Positions 34,021-56,900 of a DNA stretch of 64,000 nucleotides are shown piece by piece. The DNA is from Opisthocomus hoazin (taxonomy: Eukaryota; Chordata; Aves; Opisthocomiformes; Opisthocomidae): NCBI RefSeq assembly GCF_030867145.1, contig NC_134433.1, forward strand, positions 8,259,216 through 8,323,215, in the 5' to 3' direction. How positions within the stretch are numbered: the stretch's first letter is position 1; the number at the start of each line of letters is the position of its first letter. The notes under the pieces were generated by a model. That model was not told the DNA's origin. It saw only the letters and a program-made list of their open reading frames with translations, and made no database searches. Both the position numbers and the translations under genes were made by a program.

Positions 34021-37000
34021 GAATGCTTTTATTTGATTTTTTTATACAGCAATACAAATTATACAGATTCATTACAGTACAGATTTTGCAGGGGTTTATA
34101 GAGGTACTTAGTGATTTTTTTGGTTTATTTAAAAGAAAGAGGCAGATCTTGGGAGCACGGTGACATGAACAAAACAATCTCATAGTAGGAAGCAATGCCC
34201 TACTGTGCCAAACACTAACCTGGCTGCAACTTACTGGGTGGAAAGGTGCCGGCCGCGTTGCTGGCAATAATATACCCAAAACATCAACCCTGGGATACTC
34301 TCCAGCTTTACACAAGAATTTGTGAGCTTACAGGTACGCAGGTTATTTCTGTAACAGCGCTGAAAGTCCTTAAAGCCTTTGGATGCACTTTGCTGCAAAG
34401 GGGACAGAAATGAGGGAAGCCGATGTTAAAATTAACCTGCCGTTAAGCAGGCAACATCATGTAACGGTGTCGTTGCAGCTACAGAAAAAGAAACCATAAA
34501 ATGCTTTAGATTTAGTCACCCAAACAGCTACAGTACGATGAGGAACATGCTCTCAGAGCTGGTAAGAGCGACACCGCGCGCACTCCGTGACACTGCATGC
34601 ACAACCAGAACCTGACCTCCCGTTTCTTGCGTCCATCTAAGCTTTGGGTTTAAGCGAGCAGACATGGGGAGGAAAGCCTCAAGCTCCCTAGAAATCCCTA
34701 ATGCGCACAACAGGACCCACAGCTCTGGTAGTCCATTTGTCCAGTTAGCCCAGGACACACAATGTCATCGGGATACGGCTGTTACTAATGGGCATCAGGC
34801 TTGCGAGTCATGTCTGGCACTGAGGGGTTAAATAATTTCAGAAAGCAGGGTCAAAGAATATGATTATGCTATTTAAAATGCTTCTAATCGGTTTGGTTTA
34901 ATACCGATATAGTGAGTGGTATCACAAACAACAGAATAAATTGCAGACTATATAGATAAACCGTAAGCACCCAATGAAAGATGCCCCTCTGCCACTGCAA
35001 ATACACTCAATGCCTTGAAACCCTCCAGTGGGAGAAGTGGCATTTGAGCGGAGGGATTCAGCTACCAGATTAGGAAATCCCAGTCTCAGCTGGAAACCAG
35101 ACTCCCCTTCAGCCACAGAAACTCCCCTTTCCAAAAATTTTAGACAAGCATCACCTGCAAAATTGCATCCCAAAAATGCAGTCCAGAGAAGTCCCCTTGA
35201 GAACTACGCAGGTAACTGATTAGAATAGGCCAGGATAGACAAACAGCCCCATTCCTTCAGAGCCTTCGCTCTCCTCTGGTAGCGAAACACAGAAACCATC
35301 GATACGTAAAACATCAACTTCACACAAATGTAAAGATGCTCGCAGCTTATTGCCCGTGCTCTTGCTGTGAGCCAATGTGAATAACCACAAGATGTACCTC
35401 CACAGACCGAGAAGGAATGAGGCTGGGGTAGAAAACCAGTGACCGATGCCCGGGTTCAGACTGCGCTGCTCGGAGCACCCTCAGCACACGCAGCCTTTTC
35501 CTCAAACAGGCGCTGGCTGAAGAGGGGCGTTCCTGGAGAGCAGCCGCTCCAAACAGCTCCGTGCCAGCGGCCAGCAGGACAGGGGCTGCTCTGGAAACTG
35601 CTACGCTGAGCGCTCCGAGGAAGGAGCATTTCAAAATTTGCTGGCTTTACTATTAAATCCTTTCTACAAAAAGGAAGGGGGGTGCAGTATCACAGCATTT
35701 GCTCTAAGATTCACAAGATACTGTCATCTCTCCTGAAGACAAGTCGGCAGCTAGCTCTACAGGTAGCAAACACTCCTACTATACCATGTGCTAAAATCAG
35801 GATTGAAACTGTAACAGAATTCATAAGACTAGTTGAAAAATGTCAGCATCATCCAAAACGGCCCTGGGACGGCGAGTCTTGGCCACAATCTCTCTGTCAC
35901 AACCAGCTCTGGGACACCCAGCAGAACTTCAGAAATACAAGGTCAGCACTGGAGACTCTGAGTAGTGCCAGTGCATCTCGGCGGTAGCTTAACATCTTGT
36001 TACTCTAGGAAGGCAAGTAAGCCACCCTTGAGGGCACAAATTGAACCCGACTCTATCACCAGCCCGTCACTTGAATATTTGAACACTCCTCCAGCTGTTT
36101 CTTCAGCCACCGGACCAACATCCATGCCAGCAAGCACAGAGCCCCCTCGGATGCTGTCACAGACTTGCATGGCCCAGTGAGTCGGCAACGCACCCGTGCC
36201 AGCGCTGGGCTGCTGCCAGTAGAGGACTGGGATTAGCTCTCCCAGTAGCACTCCTGGGCTCGGGAGCCCAGCGGGGTTTATTTTGTGCTGGCTGACAGCA
36301 GAGTTTTGCAGCACATCGGCCCACAGCTCTTCCCAAGCTGCCACACCAGCCTCTCCACCCGCAACCCAACGGGAGAAACCCAGCACAGCACTTCCGGCAG
36401 CAGCCAAGCAGAGCTATGCCTGCATTCAGTTTCCATTCCTGAAAGCGTCTGCTGCAGTCCTGACTTCAGTTTTGTTCATTTTTTAAGTTCAAGCTTGAAG
36501 AAAGCTCTGCACAGCTACTAGAAATAACTTAGTGAGAGTATCAATAGCCACAAAGTGAATTTTCCGTTTGTTACCACTGCTGGCAACCTTCTCGGTTTAG
36601 GCTTTGCCATGCCAGGCTTAGCTTTAAGCTGCAGGTAAAACTAAGCACTACAGATTAAACCTTAACTGCTTTTTGCTGGTGGGAGGGGGAAAAATAATCT
36701 CGCTTTCTCCTACAAAACTTAAAAGCCACGTCCATATATTAAATACAGTTTTGTCAGCTGCTGACACAAGCTAGTCTGATCCGCTTCTGTATCGGAAAAT
36801 GTTAACCAATTACATTTTTTAAGGGGGAAAAGAAAAAGGACTGGAGGAGTCCGACCCTAAGCCGCATGGGAAGCATAATACAGAACGTTCCAAAGAAACC
36901 AGGCAATGCAGTAACATTTCTGTATTAAGAACTACGAAAAAAAAAGATATTAAATGATACTGGGATTAGGCTGCATTCACCAGTGGGAAACCCTTGATCA

Positions 37001-38008
37001 AAGATTAGCAGATACAGCAAAATATTTATCGGAATAAGATGAGCCATTGTCCATCTCTCTGCTTTCCCTCATGCAGAGTGGTGAAGTTCTTGCTTCCACT
37101 GCCAGGTTTGAAAGACCAGCTGGGAGCAAGCCCTGTGGGAGCAGCCGGAGGACACCCCTCTGCCCTCTTACGTACAAAACTCGGGTGGTCACTCAGGTAG
37201 GACAGCCAGGTGCTAGGGCACATGTGGCCCCAGAGCAGGACTGGGATCCTCTGCTCAAGCTGCCCTAAGAGCAGGTCTAAAGAGAGAGCAGACTGAGTAG
37301 CCGGAAGGCAGGAACACTTTCCATCCTTTCATGGCATAGAAAGCAGTAAAACCAGCAGGAAGGTCAGAGCTTGTTTCCTCAATAAAAACATGGCTCTCCC
37401 TCTTTTAACTCACCCTGCAGCATGCACACACTTCAAAGGCACGGGGCCACAGCCTCATTAACAGCTATGTCTACTGGGAAACAGGACAGCTGAAAAAGTT
37501 GGGAGCAACTGGGCAAGACGGCAGCAAGCTGGTCTATTTACTGTGTCTTACCACAAAGATTCCACATTAAACTGATCACGGCTCTAACTGGAAGGACACA
37601 TATTTTCACCCCGTACCAGGCAGGGGATTCAAGTCAGAGCGTAGCAGAGCCCAGCTGATAGGAAATGGCACAACCAGCTACACCCCCTGCATGCTACAGC
37701 ACTTCAAAATTCGGCCCGGCAGCCTTCGCAGTATAACTGAAGTTACACCACAGCCCCAGGACAAAGAACGTGGGCTTGCTTCCAGCTGTAGTGTTTTTAC
37801 TTTGCTGTGTCCTGCAGGTTCCAGCATTTGTTTGGATTAGATTCTTCCCCCCGCCTTATTTGTATGAGAATGGGTCTAGTACTGCTTCCCCGTAAAACTG
37901 AAGGAAGCAAATGTCCAAATTAACACCGTGTTTGAAAACTGAGGGGCAGGGAACATGCTATAGCAGACTCAAATAAAGACCAATGTTAAATATTACTTAA
38001 CGTTTTCT
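34021..38008. other. Sequence downstream of the main EIF4H 3' end
   Basis: About 4 kb with no coding exon recognised. It may be transcribed if EIF4H uses the far poly(A) signal at 34028-34033; otherwise it is intergenic. No repeat family or RNA gene was recognised. Confidence 0.45.
34028..34033 (-). terminator. Candidate distal poly(A) signal (minus strand)
   Basis: TTTATT on the plus strand, i.e. AATAAA on the minus strand, is followed about 20 nt further along the minus strand by a G/T-rich element (GGTTTTTGTGTTC). That pairing is typical of a working cleavage site. It lies 5.7 kb beyond the EIF4H stop with no other minus-strand gene between, so it would mark either a very long EIF4H 3' UTR isoform or a separate non-coding transcript. 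Confidence 0.45.
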
Positions 38009-39747
38009 TTTATTTAAAAGATCATTCACAAAATACCATATCCATAAATTTATTTTGTTATGAAGCAGAATGTGTTAAGTGTTTGGAATTCTTTTCCTTT
38101 TTTTTTTTCCTCTTGTTTTTACATTTAAAAGTCAACTGTCTTGACTAGAGGTGAGTTTTTATATGGGAATTTGTTCTTAAAATCTTTTCCACATTGAAGA
38201 TGTAAATAGGTCAATTATTGTTTTGGAATACAACCACACAAATGCATGTCTGTCTTAAATTAAGTATTAGTGTTAGACAAATGGTTCTTATCTCAGAAGC
38301 AGAGTGACAGGCAGAAGGAAGGAAAGAGTAGTTCTGTAAATTGCTGGGACTCTGACATTACACAGGTAACTTCAGGGAAGAACTTCACTCCTAGCAGCGA
38401 CGCTGGCAGTGAAGCAGCCATGCTTAAAACTCCTCTTGCAAGTACTCTGCTGTGCTGGCGGTTTTATCCCAAAGCTGTCAGCACTAGCATCAGGGGCCCA
38501 GGCTTTTCTCATGCATTGGACATCTCCACACTTCAGTGTTTAGATCCAGGTTTTGTTTTTAAACATTAACAAACTCTCTCCTTTTGCTCCAGCCTCCCCT
38601 CCCTCCTCCCACACAACACTGGCAAGAAGCACTTCAAGTGAAGAGAGATGCAGCAATTGGAGATGCTTTTCACCCAAACTTCTACACGAAGGGAATCTAT
38701 AGCAGAACAATTCCTAACCTGCCCATTTTCAAGGTATTCTGAAAGCAGAGGTCTTAATACTGTACACCACTGGGCAAAGATATACAGGGGATCATGGTGA
38801 TTACATACTGCATGGCAAAGTATACACTCCTTAAACAAAAATAAAAAAGTCAATTTTATTTGTAGAAACTTTCTTTAAAAATTTACCAAACATGTAAAAC
38901 CCAAAAAAACATAAGCAGAAAGAGCCAGCGAGCAGTTGTGCTCAAACAGGCACATTTTTGCAGCACTAACCTTGAGCTCAGAGGTGTAGTATCATACCAT
39001 TTTGAAGTCAATAGACAGCCACCAGCAAGAGCCTGCTGGCAGATGCTTTACACATATTGATTCCACCACCTATTCACCAGGCTGCTTGTCAGCCAATTTT
39101 ACTTGCATCTGTTAAATTGATACTTCCTGGTAACCTGCGTGAAAGGGCAGCTGTCCCCTTAGTTTCTTTCTAAGGGGCTGTGCTGTATACAGTAACTCTG
39201 CCACCAATTGCCATAAATGGTATTTCACTACTTGGTTAGAACTGTAAATTTCTCTGCTCAACTCATCTGGACTCTCCAGTTTTCCTCTTCAGAGCCACAG
39301 CAATACAGAACAAGGCATGCAGGTCAGAAGAGGAGCACTGAGGAAGTAAAAGGAAACAATACAGGGCAATAACTAAGTCTAACCTGTGCTTCTAAAGTAA
39401 AACAAACCCAGAAGGAAAGAAGTTGAAGCAGCACCTTTGTCCAGAGACCTCCACACTCATGGAAGCAGCTACACTGCCCTATCTACTGGCAACTGTGCTG
39501 CTTAGAAGGAAACAGAAGAAGGAAACTCAGCACAAAGCAGGCACTAGATACAGCAAAGCCAAGAACGTACTAAAAACCACTTGTTAACAGCTGACATGCA
39601 TTCACAAGCTCTGTGTTTTCGGTTTCAAAGAGGACAAATGCCAGATGGCAGGAATGGTAAACTGCAGGGTTGACATTCCAGCAGAGCTAGTCACTCTGTA
39701 CTGTCTTGCTTTTTCTCCCGCCTCCCCATTCCCTCTCAACCCCAAAC
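38009..39747 (-). other. EIF4H: EIF4H 3' UTR (probable main extent)
   Basis: Minus-strand AATAAA signals occur at 38860-38855, 38054-38049 and 38014-38009, giving 3' UTRs of about 0.9, 1.70 and 1.74 kb. The human EIF4H 3' UTR is, as I recall, also in the 1.7 kb range, so the last two are the best candidates. The segment is AT-rich with no coding content. Confidence 0.55.
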
Positions 39748-49883
<10,136 letters not shown>

Positions 49884-49946
49884 CGCCACCTCGGCCTCCT
49901 CCCCGTGCGAGCGTGACAGGACCGCGCCCGCAGGACCCCGCGCCGC

Positions 49947-49953
49947 TTATATA
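49947..49953 (-). promoter_or_regulatory. EIF4H: EIF4H TATA box
   Basis: The minus strand reads CCATATATAAGCGG: a canonical TATATAA ending 64 nt before the EIF4H start codon. Transcription would then start near 49920, giving a leader of about 37 nt. The overlapping CCGCCATATA also resembles a YY1 site. A TATA box inside a CpG island is a minority arrangement for a housekeeping gene. Confidence 0.65.
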
Positions 49954-50662
49954 TGGCGGAGCCCGGGCCAGGGCTGCCCCTGGCGGTGCCTGTCTCCAGC
50001 TCCCCTCCCCGATGGGGCTGTCCGCGCTACTGCCTGTCGGGAAGTCCCGCACCCCGGGCGCTCAGCGGCGGTCGCGACCCGTCCCGGTCGTGGCTGTGCC
50101 CGCGCCGCCTTCACCGGGAGCTCGCGGTCCGGGCGAGCCTCCGGTCCGGGCTGCGGATGTCAGGGCCGGGCGTTTATTGGTGGCACACGGCGAGGCCTCG
50201 GGCGCCGACGCGTGCTTTAGCCGCCGGGGTGCGCTGGGCGGGCTCCCGTGTGCGCGCGGATCAGCCTGCGGCCGGGACCGGGGCAGGGCCGGGGCGCGGG
50301 GCGGGAGCGTGGCGGAGGCGCGGCGCTCCTGCGCGGCAGCGGGACGGCGGTGCCGCGCTGTACTGTCAGCAGCGGGCTGCGCCCGGCGGGGTTTGAGTCC
50401 ACTGAAAAACGAGCTGTGCCCTTTCCCCAAGCCGTGATCCCAGGTTTTGTAATAAAGCCCCAACGCGCGCAGGTTCCGTGGCGAGTCGAGCCCCCGGCCC
50501 CTGCCCCGGCTGCGGCGGGAGGCTCCGAACCGCCCTCGGACGCCGCTCAGCCGGGCGGGGGAGCAAAGGAAGCCCGAGGGGGCCAGGGAGGGACGGACAA
50601 AGGCCTGCGGGGCGGCCGGGCTGCGAGACGGCGAGGGGGAACGGGGCGCCGAGGGGCGGCCA

Positions 50663-50845
50663 TGAGGGGAGCGCGGGGCTGAGGAGAAGCCGCAGCTCTG
50701 AGGGGAGCGCGGGGTGAGAAGCCGCGGCCCTGAGGGGAGCGCGGGGCGCTGAGGAGCAGCCGCGGCCCTGAGGGGAGCGCGGGGCGCTGAGGAGCAGCCG
50801 CAGCCCTGACGGACAGCCACGCCGCTGACGGGAGGCCGCGGCCCG
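50663..50845 (+). repeat. G-rich minisatellite, unit about 38 bp, 4-5 copies
   Basis: Units beginning TGAGGGGAGCGCGGGG start at 50663, 50699, 50731 and 50769 (spacings 36, 32 and 38 bp), with a decayed fifth unit from about 50807. Each full unit continues through GCTGAGGAGCAGCCGC. The array ends about 85 bp before the MYBBP1A start codon, so it lies in its promoter or 5' leader. Every unit supplies two GGGG runs on the sense strand. Confidence 0.85.
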
Positions 50846-50885
50846 GCAGGGCTGACAGGCCCGGCCCCGCTCGGTCCCCGCTGCC

Positions 50886-50922
50886 CCGGAAGAGGCGGAG
50901 CTGGCGGCGGCGGCCCCACGTG
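50886..50922 (+). promoter_or_regulatory. MYBBP1A: MYBBP1A proximal elements: ETS-type site and E-box
   Basis: CCGGAAG (50886-50892) matches the ETS/GABP core, and CACGTG (50917-50922) is a perfect canonical E-box eight bases before the ATG. MYC commonly binds CACGTG at nucleolar and ribosome-biogenesis genes, so MYC-linked control is plausible, but binding is not shown by sequence alone. Confidence 0.55.
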
Positions 50923-50929
50923 CGGCAGC

Positions 50930-53900
50930 ATGGCGGAGCTGGAGGGCCAGGGTGGCGGCGGCGTGGTCGCCGACCCCCGCGGGGTGCTGCGGCAGGGCCG
51001 CGCCTTCCTCGACTTCCTCTGGGACATCGCCAAGCCGGAGCAGGAGGTGCGGCTGGCGGCCACCGAGAACCTCCTGCGGCACCTGCGGGAGGGCAGGAAG
51101 GTGAGGCGGCGGCCGGGGCCCGGGCGGAGGGTGCGGGCAGGCAGCGGGTCGGCAGGGCTCTTCCCTCCGCTCCCGCTTGGAAACGCGGCGGTTCGGGTGT
51201 GCGGCGGGGGGTCCGGCAGCCCCGCCGGGTGCGGAGCAGCGCGGGCACCGCCGGAGCTGGGTCTCTCTTTCAGGAGGACGAGCTGCAGTACGCCCTGAAG
51301 CGGCTGGTGGAAGGGCTTGGAGCCACCCGGGAGGCCGCCCGTCCCGGCTTCAGCTTGGCCCTGGCGCAGGTCAGTGTTCCCCAGGGCAGAGCAGAGCGCT
51401 CTGCGGCCCCTCGCCAACCCCAGGCACGTCCTGGGGTCCCGCTGTGCTGCTTGTAAGGAGGCCGGAGGGCTCTCGTCTGTGAAGGCTCTTGCAGGAAGCA
51501 TAGAGAAACTCCACAGTTTTAAATGGTGCTAGTCTGTTTTAGAAGCACTTACAAAGGCATAAGCTGTACCAATATCACACTCGCGCTACAGGATTGTGTC
51601 CTGCTTCAAGACCCATCCTTAATTTGCAAACTTTGGCTGGATTTTCAAGTATGATGCGTTTAGAACTATTGTGATTTCTTAAAATTTACTTGTTCCTGGT
51701 GTTGGGCTGTTTATGTGGGAGATCTGGGAAGGCAACACTTTAACATGTGCTTTTTTTGACATGTGGGGGTTTTTTTGCTCCCTGCTGTTTGAGTCTGTAA
51801 CATAGCTAAGAGACCCAGCAACTGGGATCAGCAGTGGGATCTGACCTCGTCTCGCCGAACAAGTTGATAGTGCAGGAGAGCCTTGCCCATGCTGGAAAGT
51901 TTCATTGCTTCTGTTGCAGGGTCATACAGTTGCAGCCAACTGATCTCATTATTAATCCTGTTAAGTCATGTACGGGGAGGGGAAAAAAGGAATATCAGCA
52001 AGCATATTTATGTCTACACTAGTTCCTATTCTGGCACATCTACTGACCTAGTTGTCTCTATTCTGGCTTAATACAGCAGCACATCTGCTGCTATGCTGAG
52101 CAACTGTTCAGCTCTATTTCAGCTGAACTTGATAAAACTTCATAAAATGGAGGAACTGCCAACTGAGCTATTCCGTCCATCTCCTCAGGTTTTACAGGCT
52201 TTTGAGGAAATTCCCATGTGCAGTGTCCTGGAACAGATAAAAGAAAAACATGATCTGGAAAGAGTGAAAAAGGTGAGTCGGCTCATGCCATCCTTGGCCA
52301 ACAGCTAGTTTAAATTAACCATTCTCTATTCTTTGAAGGCTTGGTGCCTGGGTACTGTACTTTTGGGGTTCTTGCTGAGGCAGATGACTGTAATGAAATA
52401 ACATAAATATTTGTAAAAAAGGGGAGTTGATGACGTTGTCATCTGGCCCTGTTTTAGCTGAGAGTTGTCTATGTAACAGAAAGATAATCTAGGACAGTTC
52501 TTAAACATAGTGCAGGAGGATGCCTAAACAGCTTCATAGATATTTAAGGCCGGATCTTGCAGCCGCCTGGTTCCACTGATCAGAGCTGTAGCTGAACATG
52601 GAATCTAAGTGAAGTGAATTTTTTAACCTTCTATTTTTCCTTTTCAGAAACTTGTGAGAAGGGCTGCATTTGGAAACTTTTTTGGAGTTATGGCTCTGTT
52701 TCAGTCTGGCCGGCTTGTGAAGGTGACATTACCGTTGTTTTGTTGTTTGTCAGTACTGGTTTTAGGGCTGTCTGAAATGGAGAGAGGGTCTGGAGAGAAA
52801 GGCTGGGTCATTGGTCAGTCAGTGGGATGGGACATGAAGCATCAAGTTCAGTTCATTTCTTTTGCATTATCTATGGACTTTTTGAGCTTTTTAAATACCT
52901 GTTCCTGACTACAATGTAGGAACTGTGTCAGATAGTACAGGAGGTTCCTCCCGCTCCTGCAAAGAAGGGATCTGTTGTCATATACAGCTGCAAAACACCA
53001 TTTTGGGAAAAGTTGAGTGGCCTATCAGGAAGCAATTGTGTAGGTTTCGTATTACAAGTAGATGTAAGGGTCTCAAGCGTGGATTATTACCTGAGCCTTC
53101 AGTTTAATCTTTGATATATGACCGCTGGTTTTGGCTTGTCTTTCCTTTCTAGGACCGGAAAGTTCTGCTGGAGAGCATCCAACTTCTCCAGCAGCTGTCA
53201 CATCACCAAGAACACCTCAGAGATCTCCCTCACAAAACTCTCATTGACATCATGTCTGAGGTATAGCCATAGCTTTTTCCTTAGTTTCTTCATAGCTGGA
53301 AGCTAAAGGGGGGGGTGGGTGTGTGTAAGAGTGAGTTTAAACTGTGGGAGATGTTTCCTATATTGTTTGTGGGCAGATGCTTTTGTTCTGGGAAGGATGC
53401 TCTGGTTTAGCTTAGTCTGATTTCATCATGGACAAACCCATGGTCTGTTTTTGCCCAGTTGGCTTGCTTGGGTGGTACGTTAGACCATGTACTCTTTTGA
53501 GTAGAAGTGTGCTGAAAAATCTGGACAGTAAACCTTCTTTTTTATGCACCAAGCCTGGGCCTAAGGTTGAATTTTGGGCTGTTGGGAGTGAAAGGATGTA
53601 GGGACATGGAGTAAAGGAACTCCTGAGTATGTAGTAAAAGAAGAGAGTTTGCTTATTTCCTTGTTTTATGTGGACAGTTTGTAGATGTGAAGACCAACAG
53701 TGTTAAATTGGAATTAAATAATGTTTTGTATGGAAGTGTTCTGGGTCATTTAGTCTTGATGTTAGGTTTAAATATATTCTGAATCCAATCTTCAAAAAAT
53801 ACAGATTAAAGAAGTTTTTATTTGTTTCTTATTTATGAAAATTTTGGATCCATTTTGCTCTGACACCATTGAATGCAGTTGTTTACGAGCAAATCTTACT

Positions 53901-56900
53901 TCCCAAAATAAGTTACTTGTTTCAATTATAATTAAACACTAATACAAGAGTGTTTGCTCCTCCCTGGGCTGCACAACTGTGCAGACAGGAGCAGTCAGAC
54001 AGCAAGAGAACAATTGCAGCTGGAGTCAGTTGACCAGGATTGCTATCTGATGACAGAGTATTGTCCTCCACCTCGTTAAGCACCTGGGGCCTGTAGGTCA
54101 GTACTGGTCACATCCGTTATTTATTTTTAGTTGTGTCACCAGAAGGACTATTTCTAAAGTTTCCAGAACACTGCAAGCTTTTGTTGAAATGCCCTACAAT
54201 GCAAGTATTTTCAAATACTACACAGCAAGTTTGTAAAATGCCCTCACATGTTTCTCATATGCTCTTACCTTTATTCCTGTCTAGGTTCCTGAAACTGTCT
54301 TTAAGGAGGTCCTGTTTGACATCTTGCAAAGTGACCTCTCTTCAGCCTTCACATCTCCAGAGAACCTGCACCTCTTGCTTGTGGGCATACAGAAATTTCC
54401 CGGTGTTCTGAAACCTGCAAATCTAAAGAAGCTCTTTGGCTCACACACTGTTGTAAATGAGGAAAATATTCCCAGGTAAGTTCTTAAATAAGGAGCATTC
54501 AATGCAACGTTCTCAGTCTCTTGGCTAGCAGTGAGACAGATGTGGCTCTTACTCTGATACCTGCCTGTATTTGCCACTGCAGGTGCTGTTAAGGGTTAGG
54601 CCCTGACTGTTATGCACGTTCCGAAATTATAGCTCTGTCATTTCTCTCAAGAGGCGCAGCCTGTGGTGCTTAGGAAATATTCTGTGTCCTTCAGCAGGAT
54701 AAATTTGGCCTTCAGCAATCATCTTCCAGGCCAGATCTCTCACATTTTCTTTCTTCTTCTAGACTCATGGAGCTTCTGCAAAGTGCTGCCAAGTCTGAGA
54801 AGAAGGACAAGAAATTGCCTGGTGTAGTGTTTAACTTGCTACAAGTTTCACTGAAGGAAGATGCCTTTGAACTGTTCTGGAAAGAAGGTGTGGAGAATGG
54901 GCTATTGAAGGAGAAATCGGGACCCGTGAGGTTTGTTTTAACATTTGTTGTTTTCCATATTATCCTTCTGTTTCTTGCCCCAGTCTTGCTGCTGCCCTGT
55001 GGTAGGATGGAGCATACAGTTTCTCATGACAACGTGAGAACACTTACTTTTGGTTATTTAGGTATTCATGAGAAACTTTATAGGGAGCCTAAATCCAGGA
55101 GTTGGTAAAATTTGTCTTGGAATTGTGACATATAACAAACTTGAGGTTTCATTAAACTAGGACAGCACATAAAGGTGATGCACCCCGTTGGGCTTGAAGG
55201 TGTCTTAAATCTGTAGCTTGCTCCTGCAAGGCTTGTCAGAGGAGCTATACTCTCCCTTTCCCTCTAAGTGGTTGAGAGGGGGGAGTCATTCAGCTGTGTT
55301 TGTGTGGTTTAAGAAGGACAGCTCCTGTGTAGACAAACCCTAGTTCTGAAATTTGTGTCTAATACTGCTGGGCTTGTGCTTTGTGGGATGGACTGAGTTA
55401 AAATGCCTGGGTATGTTTGGTTTCTGGCATGGTCCGTGTTTTTAAGTAGAATATGGCTGTGGCTGACATCAGAACAGAAACTATTTCAGCCCTTTTTCCA
55501 AGTCTAGTACTAGGTCTTTGTAGGATTATTTGTCTGTGGAGACTCATGCTGTATAAAAATGATGGAAAATGGGGAATACAAATCTGTGTGCATTTTGGGG
55601 GAGTATAATTTAGTTTGGACCGTAGCAAGGCAGTCTGTGGCTAGGTTTAAATCTTTCTTAGATCAAGCATTTAAAAGTTGTAGAGGTGCACCTACAAAAA
55701 ATTTTCTTAACAGTGAGAGGAAACCATTTTCCAAGCCTGAGAAGTTTAAGTCTTTTTTTACTTCTTGGGTAAGTCTGAATATACCCTTTGCATGCTCAAA
55801 AGTGTTGCTTTTTTAGCTTGATTTCCTGCAGAAACGAGGCTAGTGCTGTCTATCTAATACCTCCTCAGCCCATTGGGCAATTTTAATTAAATTTTACAGC
55901 AAGTTGCTGTCAAAACTAAGTAAATTTGTGTAGTCAACAACTAAGAAAGTTTTTATTAGGCCTGTGGAAATGAAATACCTGGGGAGAAGAGATCCAGAAA
56001 GTGGACGGAGGAAGGAACTGCTGGTGAGGACTCATCCATTTCTAGGCAGCAGAGGACCTGCTGCAGGGAGAGATCTTGGCAGCTATGCTAGTCAGAAGAA
56101 AAGCTTTGGGCAGTAAGATTTTTGAAGACAGAATCCATGAATTTTTGACTTCTGCTTCCCTGCAAGCTCCATGTAGCCTGTCCACCACTTCGCTGTCTTA
56201 CCCTCGTGTGTGGCTTTACTGCTGTGCCTCTAGCTGAGGGAGTCGTCTTTGTTTCCCCTCAGTCACACGTGCTACCGGTTGCTGGGCAGTGCTCTCCCCT
56301 TGTTGTCTCTGGAACAGCTACAGATGGTTCTCAAAGGGAAGGTGATGCAGCAATATGGAGAACACGTGGTAACAACTCAGGTAGGTCTTCTGAAAGTAGT
56401 CGTGCTCAGGGCTAAAGACCCTGTCCTGAGCAGAAGTCCTCTCTGCCTCCATTTCTAGTTTCATGTCATCTTGTATAAAAAAAGTTTATGTAGTTTTAGA
56501 CCTATGATTCTTACTAAAAGTAAGGTTATTGTATGACCACTGGTTGCAGCAGGCTGAGTATAGACTATGTTTAATCGTTGTTGCCTATTTGTGTATTTTT
56601 TGTTCAGACTTATTTTAAAGGTTTTGAAATTGTTTGGCGCTGACCCACCTGCTTTCACTGAAATTGCTGAGAAAGCTCTAATGATGGGGGAAGCACAGGA
56701 AGGGCAGTCCTCAGCATATTGACAGTGTCATGTCATCCTTTAACAGTCCTTTTGATTTTGTGGGTCCAGAAGCTCCTTTTTGTCTGCCATTGTGCTGGGT
56801 GTTGCATGAACATTTGAAGACAAAGACAAAAAGGGACAACTCATGCTTTTGTTTATGTTAGTACTTGTTTCAATAAGCACATCTGAGGTTTAAGCACAAA

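Noticed and set aside
50062-51501. 479-codon minus-strand open frame across the MYBBP1A first exons
   Set aside because: Antisense to genuine MYBBP1A exons and the G-rich minisatellite; low-complexity, GC-driven open frame.
53941-54070. Possible C/D snoRNA in MYBBP1A intron 5 (CTGATGA-like box near 54047)
   Set aside because: No matching D box or terminal stem at a proper distance.
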